This document shows, one piece after another, positions 1 through 7,900 of a DNA stretch of 12,319 nucleotides. The position numbers were made by a program, and so were the translations under genes. Every line of letters begins with the position of its first letter. The stretch's first letter is position 1. The DNA comes from an uncultured bacterium (GTDB lineage Bacteria > Cloacimonadota > Cloacimonadia > Cloacimonadales > Cloacimonadaceae), in the NCBI GenBank assembly GCA_937924555.1, contig CALDSN010000185.1:1-12319 (forward strand), in the 5' to 3' direction. Under the pieces are notes generated by a model that was given only the letters and a program-made list of their open reading frames with translations, did no database searches and had not been told where the DNA came from.

Positions 1-477
1 AGAGCAGGGATGTTGCACGACATTGGTAAAGCAGTGGATCACGAGTTTGACGGCACGCACGCTATCATCGGGGCAAACCTCGCCCGTAAAAATGGTGAGG
101 GTAAGCTGATTGTGAACGCCATTGAAGCCCACCACGAAGAAGTGGAAGCCACCTCTGTTTACGCAGCCTTGGCGCAGGCGTCCGATGCAATATCCGGCGC
201 CAGACCCGGTGCCCGCAGAGAAATGTTGGAGACTTATATGCAGCGCCTTGCCAAGCTGGAAGAAATTGCCAACTCTGTGGAAGGTGTTAGTAAATCCTAT
301 GCTATCCAAGCCGGCAGAGAGCTGCGTATTATCGTAGAGCCCGGTGTTGTGGACGAGGGTACAACTGCCTTACTCGCTACTGAAATTGCCGCAAATATTG
401 AGAAACAGGTGCAGTACCCCGGACAGATTAAAGTAACTGTAATCAGGGAAACTAGACAAATAGCTATGGCTAAATAG
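1..477 (+). CDS. rny: RNase Y, C-terminal part (5' end outside window)
   Basis: This is the C-terminal part of ribonuclease Y, the membrane-anchored endoribonuclease that starts mRNA decay in many bacteria. The reading frame is open from the first base (R-A-G before the first in-frame ATG at base 10), so that ATG is internal and the gene begins upstream of the window. About 158 of the usual roughly 500-520 residues are present. They begin at the HD-domain signature LHDIGKA, whose His-Asp pair binds the catalytic metals, continue through AHHEE and the conserved SDAISGARPGAR stretch, and end in the family's C-terminal segment (SYAIQAGRELRIIVEP, then YPGQIKVTVIRETR). The N-terminal membrane helix, coiled coil and KH domain would lie outside the window. 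The TAG stop touches the ATG of ymdB with no gap, so the two are almost certainly co-transcribed, as in Bacillus subtilis. Identification is from remembered family motifs and is very secure. Confidence 0.96.
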   Translation, partial: RAGMLHDIGKAVDHEFDGTHAIIGANLARKNGEGKLIVNAIEAHHEEVEATSVYAALAQASDAISGARPGARREMLETYMQRLAKLEEIANSVEGVSKSYAIQAGRELRIIVEPGVVDEGTTALLATEIAANIEKQVQYPGQIKVTVIRETRQIAMAK

Positions 478-1251
478 ATGAAAGTACTGTTCTTCGGCGA
501 TGTTTACGGCAAAGCCGGAAGGCACGCCTTACTTACAGAATTATCCGGCTTGAAAGAGAAATTCAAGCCGGATTTCCTTATTGTCAACGCAGAGAACCTG
601 GCTGATGGTAAAGGGGTTACCGAAAAGACTCTTGACCCTCTCTTCAGCCATGGCATAGATGCAGTTACAGGAGGGAATCATCTTTGGGATCGGTATGACT
701 CAATAGAGTACATCAAGCATGAACCCCGAATTGTGAAGTCCCTCAACTACCCCGAAACAATACCCGGTAATCCCTTCTATAGGATTAATAAGAACGGTAA
801 AACTCTTGGGGTGCTATCTCTAAGTGGTCAGACATATATGCCTTCCTGCGATAATCCTTTTATTGCCTTGAGTAAACATCTGCAGAGCATCAGGGAACCA
901 GTCCCTACTATCCTGGATTTTCATGCCGAGTCAACCAGTGAAAAGCGAGCCATGGGTTGGTTTGCAGACGGGAAGATATGTGCTTGCCTAGGCACGCATA
1001 CCCACATTCAAACTGCCGATGAAGAGATATTACCATTAGGGTGCGCCTATATTACTGATGTAGGCATGACAGGTTCGCATGACAGTGTGATTGGTGTTAA
1101 GAAGGAGATAATCGTGGGCAAGTTTCTTAGCTCTATCCCTATGCGTTATGAAGCCTCCGATTTGGGAGTGCAGATAAATGCAGTTCTGGTGGAGATTGAT
1201 GACGATAGCTCTATTGCGCTGAATATCACGAGAATTAAATACGCTGTTTAA
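478..1251 (+). CDS. ymdB: YmdB-family metallophosphoesterase
   Basis: A 257-residue protein of the YmdB (TIGR00282) calcineurin-like phosphoesterase family, full length for the family. The metal-ligand motifs are visible in order: FGDVYGKAGR (Asp8), NAEN (Glu39), GGNHLWD (Asn67-His68), DFHAESTSEK (His149) and GTHTHIQTAD (His174, His176), followed by the family signature YITDVGMTGS. Bacillus YmdB is a cytoplasmic dinuclear-metal phosphodiesterase reported to hydrolyse cyclic nucleotides in vitro and to affect RNase Y-dependent mRNA levels, motility and biofilm. Its exact physiological substrate is not settled. The ATG abuts the rny stop codon, giving translational coupling; the next gene, folD, follows after 21 bases. 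No motif appears damaged. Family assignment is firm; cAMP as the substrate here is only an inference. Confidence 0.95.
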   Translation: MKVLFFGDVYGKAGRHALLTELSGLKEKFKPDFLIVNAENLADGKGVTEKTLDPLFSHGIDAVTGGNHLWDRYDSIEYIKHEPRIVKSLNYPETIPGNPFYRINKNGKTLGVLSLSGQTYMPSCDNPFIALSKHLQSIREPVPTILDFHAESTSEKRAMGWFADGKICACLGTHTHIQTADEEILPLGCAYITDVGMTGSHDSVIGVKKEIIVGKFLSSIPMRYEASDLGVQINAVLVEIDDDSSIALNITRIKYAV

Positions 1252-1272
1252 ACAGGCGTTATAGGATTTAGT

Positions 1273-2187
1273 ATGGAAAAGATACTATATGGAAAGCCGG
1301 TAGCAAATCTGATAAATGCGGCATCAAGGTCACTAATCACCCAGTATAACCAAAGCCCCAAAATGCTCCTTATCCAAGTGGGTAGTGATCCTGCATCAGC
1401 TTACTATGTTAAAAGTATTATCAACTCGGGGAAGAAACTTGGCTGCGAGACAGAGCTTATCTCATTACCAGCTGATACCCCTGAAGATGACTTGCTCATA
1501 CTCATTGGTGAGGGTAATGACAACCCCGATATTCATGGTATAATGATTCAAAAGCCCCTCCCCTCTCACATTAGCGAGAACAAGGTTAATCTTGCCATCA
1601 GCCCATACAAGGATATTGATTGCATCCATCCTATCAATTTAGGCAAGCTTGCCATGGAGATGGACACCTTTCTACCTTGTACTCCCGCTGCTGTCTATAT
1701 GATGATGCACTATTATAGCATTGACCCGCTTAGTAAGAATGTAGTGATTATCGGGCGCAGCAACGTTGTGGGTAAGCCAATGGCAAACATTCTCCTGTGG
1801 AAAAAGAAGTTTGCCAATGCCACCGTTACAGTTTGCCATAGCCGAACGAGTAACCTTCCCTCAGTTACGTCAAGTGCCGATATTATTATTGCCGCTATCG
1901 GTAAGGCTAACTTCGTTAATAGCAGCATGATAAAAGAAGGCTGCATACTGCTTGATGTGGGAATAAATGAAATCGTAGATTCCGACAACAAGCAAGTGTA
2001 TGTGGGCGACATTGACTATAATGATTGCTTTGATAAAGCTTTAGCAATCACTCCAGTTCCTGGTGGAGTCGGAACAGTCACCACCTCAATTTTATACCTT
2101 AATCTCATCAAAGCCTGCTTGGATAGCGCAGGATGCAATAAAACTGTTGACGAATATATCGCACTCATATTTGATGCCAACTTGTAA
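1273..2187 (+). CDS. folD: FolD-family methylene-THF dehydrogenase (cyclohydrolase Lys absent)
   Basis: A 304-residue member of the FolD family (5,10-methylene-THF dehydrogenase / methenyl-THF cyclohydrolase), cytoplasmic one-carbon metabolism. Family landmarks seen in order are VGSDPAS (36-42), IQKPLP (92-97, usually QLPLP), PYKDIDCIHP (111-120, usually KDVDGFHP), PCTPAA (135-140, usually PCTPxG), the dinucleotide-binding GRSNVVGKPMA (161-171), TVCHSRT (186-192), LLDVGIN (226-232), VGDID (244-248) and TPVPGGVGTVTTS (260-272, usually GGVGPMT). In an ungapped alignment with the standard YVxxKxK motif, Tyr45 is kept but the two Lys positions are Ile49 and Asn51. The Gln93 and Asp116 active-site partners remain. 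Loss of this Lys abolishes cyclohydrolase activity in studied enzymes, so this may be a dehydrogenase-only version. The ATG has AGGA six bases upstream. It sits between ymdB and a lipoprotein gene in one apparent operon. Confidence 0.9.
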   Translation: MEKILYGKPVANLINAASRSLITQYNQSPKMLLIQVGSDPASAYYVKSIINSGKKLGCETELISLPADTPEDDLLILIGEGNDNPDIHGIMIQKPLPSHISENKVNLAISPYKDIDCIHPINLGKLAMEMDTFLPCTPAAVYMMMHYYSIDPLSKNVVIIGRSNVVGKPMANILLWKKKFANATVTVCHSRTSNLPSVTSSADIIIAAIGKANFVNSSMIKEGCILLDVGINEIVDSDNKQVYVGDIDYNDCFDKALAITPVPGGVGTVTTSILYLNLIKACLDSAGCNKTVDEYIALIFDANL

Positions 2188-2206
2188 GATAATTAACCAG
2201 ATGTTT

Positions 2207-2212
2207 GGGAGG
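2207..2212 (+). promoter_or_regulatory. Shine-Dalgarno site deciding the lipoprotein start
   Basis: GGGAGG lies just upstream of two consecutive ATG codons (2214 and 2217). The frame can also be opened at a TTG at 2205, but that codon overlaps the ribosome-binding site itself, so it is an unlikely start. The second ATG (2217) has the more usual spacing. Confidence 0.7.
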
Positions 2213-2216
2213 AATG

Positions 2217-4649
2217 ATGCAAAGAAAGAGTTTTAAACTCTTGTCCATCATATTGATTATGCTTGCGACCATGTTAGTTTTATCCGGTTGCGGCAAGTCA
2301 GGAACCCGGTTCGGCAATCAAGCCCCGGAGATTAAAATCACATCCTTTGAAGGCTGGGACGATTCCTATGTCACCAATGGGTATGACACTAATATCACAT
2401 ACAGTTTTCAACAACGTATATACTGGCATGCTTGGGATAAAGATGGCAATATCGCAGGATATGCTTTCCGCATTCTTGACGAGAATGGTGATCCGATTGC
2501 CACTCCGGGTTATGAAGTTATAGCTACAGCAGCTGATAATCTTATCCCCCAAAACCTTCTCGATCTTGATCCCAAAGGCGGCTGGGTTGTCCATTATGTT
2601 CCTGGAGAAGATGAAACCTTATCATTGAGCGATACAAACACTCGCAGAACTATTTGGACATCACAGAAGTATGCCGTGATTAATTTCCCTGCTGCTGATG
2701 CCAATGGTAACCCTCTTGTTCGCGCCAGTAAGTTTGAAGTTGTTGCTGTAGATAATCGTGGGGCAATTACTCCCGTTATCGCTTGGAGAAACTTTAAGAC
2801 CAGTTCTATGAGGCCTACCTGCACAATATCCACAACAAAGGGTAATCCTAATGGTGGTGTTGTCGGTGCCGGTTTAAAACTTAGTTTCACCATGGACGAT
2901 ACCGACCCCTTCATTGCTGTGGTTCCCTATAGATACCAATTCCAAATCATGAAGTTAGACTTGCAAGGTAATGTTATTACCCCACCCGAAAGCTTGGTTT
3001 GGGTTGACACAAAGAATCAAATTGTGGAGCCGGGCAATGTTCTGATTATTGGTGAATTTCTCTTGAACCTTAAATCCAATCCACCACTTAGATACGATTA
3101 TGATTCCAACGGAAACCAGATATCTTCTACACGCGTAATCTCCCGTGCAACAGACTTAGCCGGGATAGTCTCAATTCCCGGAGAAGCTTCCGTTATTGAC
3201 TTCAAGGTTAAGAGCGGGTTTAGCCCCACAACCTTGGTTTATAGCAAAAAGACATATGCTATGGGCGACTACCATTATGAAGACTGGGGTGATGACACTA
3301 CTCCTGAAGTGCTTCCTACTCAGTATGTACAAGGCAGCCAACGCTGGGCTACTCCCCTGTTTAAAGATTTAGAAGATAAATACACTGCTGTGTATTCCAA
3401 CAACCTCAAATTGTGGTTACGCTGGGGTTGGTTTGGTGAATATGGTGATGTTACCTCCTCGGGATTGGTTACCTATGTAGATGGTGCACAACAACCCTTA
3501 CAACATGGTAAGAAAGTGGATGTCGTGTTGGACAGAGCAACAGGCACAAACTACTTTAGCGAAATCACGCACTTCTGGTTAAGATACGATAACGATGCTT
3601 ACCAATTCCCTCCGTACAAGCACTTGGAAGTGGTCGATGATAATGGAGACCGATGGCTCAGAGTGCCAAAGAACTCTGTAATCGGTCAGTCAATTTTGTT
3701 AACCGGACTTCCCATACCTGATGCTGACACTCCGGGCGAACATACTTTTGAAGTTGCCTGTGAGGATTTGCAAGGTAAGGTTGACCCTCAACCTGCCGTT
3801 TACAAGTTCTACCTTCATAGATACATTCCGGCAAGTAACAGAAATGGTATCTTAATTATTGATGACGACCTCCCAAACCCAAATCAGTCCCCTCAGGAAA
3901 CTGTCACCAATCTCTATACATCTATGTTTAGCGGATACACTGGACCTATCAGCTTCGTTAATCAGGTACCTCCCGGAGCTTCAATAGATAACTATACAAA
4001 TCCGACCCACGCTGATGCTCGTAAGAGACAGATAGCTCTAAGTGATCTGCAAAAGTATAAACTGGTTGTTTACCACAATGACAGTCCGGCTGATAATGGT
4101 AACTTCGTTGATATTGCTGATCCTTTAACTCTATACATGTTGCACGGCGGTAATCTGCTTGTGTCTCATACCAGCCGTTTGAAAGCTAATCTGGAAACTC
4201 TTTCCCCTACTGGCAGAAGAGGAACCTTGTTATCTGAGATGGGATTTGGAAATATTCCCCAGCTATCAGCTCTGGGGTCTTCACTTTCTAATAATCCCTA
4301 TTTCTATAAAGCCGTTGGAACTACATCCGGTTTCGCTGATGTTGATTTGAACACCACCACAAGCTTCAACTCTATCGTCAATACCAGAAAGGGATTGGGT
4401 TCAATTGCATATTTCCCCAATCACAACGGAACTGTTATCTATAAGCTTGGTTGTAAAACAGTGGGTATGGATAATTATTCACCGGCTAGTGAAGCGGTGT
4501 ATAACACCTATAACGACCAACCAGTGGGTATCCGCAGAGAAACCAGCAGTGGCGGAAAAGCCTACACCTTGGGTTTCCCCCTTGCCTTTATGGATAACAC
4601 AGATGCTAAAGCGCTGATAAACAACATTATTTCGGAATGTGGTTTATAG
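2217..4649 (+). CDS. Large secreted lipoprotein with C-terminal amidotransferase-like fold
   Basis: An approximately 810-residue predicted lipoprotein of unknown function. The N-terminus from the ATG at 2217 is a classic lipoprotein signal: basic QRK, a hydrophobic stretch of about 15 residues, and the lipobox L-S-G-C with the modified Cys at about residue 25. The mature protein would therefore be anchored in the periplasm or on the surface. Residues about 35-530 look beta-rich, with Ig/FN3-like strand patterns (WHAWDKDGNIAGYAFRI, LSFTMDDTDPFIAVVPYRYQ). From about residue 545 the pattern changes to alpha/beta: GILIIDDDLPN, then LQKYKLVVYHNDS, LHGGNLLVSHTSR, and a closing segment ending in ALINNIISECGL. 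This order (a strand with Asp cluster, 'leader' strand, GG-N-L-L strand) resembles glutamine-amidotransferase/DUF4350-like Rossmann folds, but no catalytic Cys-His-Glu triad is evident. It follows folD by 29 bases and is followed by a strong terminator, so it is the last gene of the rny cluster. Confidence 0.8.
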   Translation: MQRKSFKLLSIILIMLATMLVLSGCGKSGTRFGNQAPEIKITSFEGWDDSYVTNGYDTNITYSFQQRIYWHAWDKDGNIAGYAFRILDENGDPIATPGYEVIATAADNLIPQNLLDLDPKGGWVVHYVPGEDETLSLSDTNTRRTIWTSQKYAVINFPAADANGNPLVRASKFEVVAVDNRGAITPVIAWRNFKTSSMRPTCTISTTKGNPNGGVVGAGLKLSFTMDDTDPFIAVVPYRYQFQIMKLDLQGNVITPPESLVWVDTKNQIVEPGNVLIIGEFLLNLKSNPPLRYDYDSNGNQISSTRVISRATDLAGIVSIPGEASVIDFKVKSGFSPTTLVYSKKTYAMGDYHYEDWGDDTTPEVLPTQYVQGSQRWATPLFKDLEDKYTAVYSNNLKLWLRWGWFGEYGDVTSSGLVTYVDGAQQPLQHGKKVDVVLDRATGTNYFSEITHFWLRYDNDAYQFPPYKHLEVVDDNGDRWLRVPKNSVIGQSILLTGLPIPDADTPGEHTFEVACEDLQGKVDPQPAVYKFYLHRYIPASNRNGILIIDDDLPNPNQSPQETVTNLYTSMFSGYTGPISFVNQVPPGASIDNYTNPTHADARKRQIALSDLQKYKLVVYHNDSPADNGNFVDIADPLTLYMLHGGNLLVSHTSRLKANLETLSPTGRRGTLLSEMGFGNIPQLSALGSSLSNNPYFYKAVGTTSGFADVDLNTTTSFNSIVNTRKGLGSIAYFPNHNGTVIYKLGCKTVGMDNYSPASEAVYNTYNDQPVGIRRETSSGGKAYTLGFPLAFMDNTDAKALINNIISECGL

Positions 4650-4666
4650 ATAAACACTAACAGTAT

Positions 4667-4700
4667 AGAGGAACAGCTTATGCCTGTTCCTCTTTTTTTT
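4667..4700 (+). terminator. Intrinsic terminator of the rny-ymdB-folD-lipoprotein cluster
   Basis: A perfect 10-bp stem (AGAGGAACAG at 4667-4676 with CTGTTCCTCT at 4684-4693), a 7-base loop and a run of eight T (4693-4700, the first being the last stem base) lie 18 bases after the lipoprotein stop codon. The T-tract is on the + strand only, so it serves the left-hand cluster and not the convergent cyclase gene. Confidence 0.93.
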
Positions 4701-4821
4701 ATCCCCAAAACTCGCATACAGAATGCATCACTCCTTTCTTAAGGATATATTGTTCTGTTGTAGGAAGCACATATTTAGAGCGTTTATTGGTATTCACTTG
4801 TTATCAATGCAGACTTATTAT

Positions 4822-4854
4822 GGACTCATTGCAGACTTTGTCCGCAGTGAGTCC
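4822..4854. repeat. Inverted repeat / hairpin 1 in the convergent gap
   Basis: GGACTCATTGC (4822-4832) pairs with GCAGTGAGTCC (4844-4854): 11 pairs, one of them a T-G wobble when read on the + strand, around an 11-base loop. It lies 110-142 bases past the cyclase stop codon in the direction of - strand transcription. It has no clear T-tract on either strand, so a terminator role for the - strand operon is possible but weak. Confidence 0.6.
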
Positions 4855-4876
4855 GTAATTATACTGTAATAATTAC
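4855..4876. repeat. Inverted repeat / hairpin 2, directly abutting hairpin 1
   Basis: GTAATTAT (4855-4862) is the exact reverse complement of ATAATTAC (4869-4876), with a 6-base loop. It starts at the base after hairpin 1 ends. Being A/T-rich it is a weak stem on its own; its placement next to hairpin 1 is what is notable. Confidence 0.5.
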
Positions 4877-4963
4877 ACACAAGGGGGGGATGACCTATAG
4901 TTGTTTAAACTTGAGACACTAGAATGGGCAATTGTTAGGCTTATAGGTGTATTACCTTTTTCA

Positions 4964-7900
4964 TTAACTGCGGATAAGTTCTTTAATCTCTGCCTCTTGA
5001 GTAGCACACATCTCGCAGAAATTCTTGGCTTGGCAGCTCTCAAAAAGCTCTTTTGCTTTGCTTAATTGGTGTAATGCGCGCTTATAGTAACCTTGTTCTC
5101 TATCAATCATGGCTAAGTTGAATCTGGCTCTTCCGGCATCGTCAATATCTTGAATGCGTAGAACCATCCTCAGTTGACGATAATACAGCTTTCTGGCTTC
5201 AGCATAGTCTTTTTTGCTCTTGGCAATGTTACCCAGATTACCCCAAGTATGTGCAATCCCTTCCATGTCTTTGATTTTCTTTTGCAGCTCCAGATTCTCT
5301 CTGTAGGTTGCTTCTGCTTGTTTATAATCGCCAGCCTTATACAAAAGATCACCCAATGCATCTCGACAAAAAGAGATGCCTGTATAGTCACTGATTCTAA
5401 TTGCAAGCTCCAAAGATTGATTGAAATAGGACTTCGCCAGAGTGTGATTTTCCATGTAATAGTAAAGCTCACCCATATCGAATAATGTTATTGATTCCTG
5501 CATCATATTACCAATATGGCGTGAAAGTAAAAGGCTCTTTGTGTAACATTCCAATGCACTGTCATAATCCATCAGGTTTCGATAGTGGACGCCAAGATTC
5601 AAGATTACCTTGGCATATCCGTTGCGATCCCCTTCCTGTTCAGAATACTTCAAAGCTTTTTGGTAGTATTGCAATGCCTCCTCTTTATTGCCGCTGCGGG
5701 ATAAGGCAGTGCCAATACCATTGCAAGCTATGCGAAGAGCTATATTATCGTTCAATTTCTCAGCAATCTGGAGTTTATTGCGGTAATAATGAACCGCAAT
5801 GCGATACTCACCAGTGTTTATATACGCTTGCCCAATAATCCCGGCAAGTTTATGCTGCAATACTGGGTGCTCGTTAAGGGAAGGATAATATTCAAGTGCT
5901 TCCTTAAAAAAGGATTGCATCTCATTACTGAACAGGCATGCTTCAAAATACACGTTTTTTATGTGCGGGAACAGCTTTGTATCTTCTACAAGAGGTAAAT
6001 TGGTTTGTAGAAAAGACATAAGCTCTGCGTAATCCGCTATATTATTCAGATACAATGCTCTCAGATAAATCCAGTAGTCCATGTTAACTTCCTCAAGGTG
6101 TTGACACTGCTCCAGTAAATCATTGGCATTGGCGTTATCACCCAAGATAATGGAACATTCAGCCATTCTTAGTGATGCATCTGCTATTTCTCTGCCATCC
6201 TGAGAGAACTGTCTTATCAATTGATAGTACTCATAGCAGCTACTCCAAGCACCCGTGTTGAAGTACATCTTTGCTAGGTTTCTGCTGCATGACAGAACTT
6301 TATCATTATCTCCGGCTTGGAGATAGTGGTAAACTACGGTTGGCATTAATTCTGGGTTTGTCTCCGTATTAATCTCAAGATATACCGCTAAGCGGCGATG
6401 AATTTCTCTTTTATCGCTTAGTAGGATACTCCTATATATACTGTCTTTCAATAGTGGATTTTCAAAGCTATACTCAGGATTATCGCCACGGTTGATTAGC
6501 TCTAGAATTCCCATTTGCAGCAACTTTGAAACTTGAGTAGATAGTATATTAATATCTGGGTTATTGGATAAATCACTGAGTTCGGTAAGCGTAAAAGAGC
6601 TGCCGTGGATTGAGATTAACTTAAGAATGTTGCGGAGGTCTAAGGGAAGTGCCAGGTATCCTGATAGTAGAACCCCCTCCATGCTCCCGGGCATTACACC
6701 CCTTTTTTGCCAATCTTGAAGAGTTTTAGCTGTAAGGAGATCGCTCCCGAAGTCCTCATACCTCTTAATCTGATTCAAAAGTGCTACCAAGAACTTGATG
6801 TTACCCTTGCATACCTTATGTAACAAACGGATAGCTTCCATACTAACCAGAGGTATGTGGTGTTCAATCACTTGTTGAGCTTGTTTCAGTTTCAGTTCAT
6901 TGAGGAATATCTCATCAAAACCGAAACCATCCACAGCAGCGAGGATATACTCTGATGTGGCGGAATATGCTACCTTGCATCCTGCAGCTAATAGAATAGG
7001 TATCAACTTCTGGACCAGCTTAATAGAGCTTTGGTCATATTCGTGCAGGTTATCAATCACTAAAACTATACAATCCTTAAGAACCCAGGCACAAAAATCG
7101 CACAGGCAAGAAATGGCAACATCTGCCTCTTCCTTAGTAATCTTCCTAGCTTCTAATAACTCAGGGAATAAATAACTATACACCAAATCTGCATTCCAGC
7201 TAATAGAGTTAGCTGAGGCTATATGAGTAAGAGAGCTAAACTCATGCTTTATGGAGATAACGGAGAGCTTTCTGCGTATCAAGCCGAAGAAGAACTCCAA
7301 TCTTAGCTTCTGCCTTGATTTCTCCCCTACCATTATTTCCGGTAAGATATTGGAAGTATTAAGCAACTCACATAGCTTCCATAATAGATAAGTCTTTCCG
7401 GAACCTGGCGAACCCGAAATCCTTATTAACCTTGCTTCGCATTCAGAGCAAAAAGCACTTATGTGGTCTAGCGTCTCTGATGGTAGGATGCATGGCAGCT
7501 CCGCAAACAGCTCCCGGTTGCTAACCCAGTGCTCGGGTATCTCACGGGTTAAGAGAAAGATAGGAATAGGCTCTTTAATCCCTTTAACAGTGAAACTCTC
7601 AGCATACTGGACTTCAAAGCGAGACTGGATGAACGGGATAATCTCTTTCGTGATAGCAATCTGTCCGTTACCTGCAAAACTCATCAACCTCGCGGCAATA
7701 TTCACGGCATTCCCAATAATCCCATATTCCCACCGACTGGTAGAGCCAATTGGACCACAATATATGCTGCTGTATGTTATTCCTATATGGCACGCAACGT
7801 TTTCAACCATGCAGCCTGGAAATCGTTGAGCACATAGAATAGCCCTTTCAATCTCATCTCCCCTGATAACCGGAACACCCAGAAGTACCAGAATGATATA

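Larger units (their letters stand above)
4701..4963. other. Convergent intergenic gap without a gene
   Basis: About 260 bases lie between the terminator and the stop codon of the - strand cyclase gene. No credible coding sequence is visible. The gap holds a short direct repeat (AATGCAGACTTATTATGGACT starts with the 9-mer TGCAGACTT at 4808-4816, seen again at 4830-4838), two adjacent hairpins (listed separately) and a run of seven G (4883-4889). Confidence 0.7.

Noticed and set aside
10..12. ATG at base 10 as the start of a small HD-domain protein
   Set aside because: The frame is open to the window edge and the motif just before it (R-A-G) matches the interior of RNase Y, so the gene is cut by the window.
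1713..2012. A - strand open frame of 99 codons inside folD
   Set aside because: Antisense shadow of a well-supported gene; no ribosome-binding site or recognisable domain.
2205..2216. TTG start at 2205 for the lipoprotein
   Set aside because: The TTG overlaps the GGGAGG ribosome-binding site; the ATG at 2217 (or 2214) gives a normal lipoprotein signal with sensible spacing.
4890..4922. Tiny open frame ATG ACC TAT ... TAG after a run of seven G
   Set aside because: Only 10 residues, the G-run touches the ATG with no spacing, and nothing on the + strand follows it to be regulated by a leader peptide.
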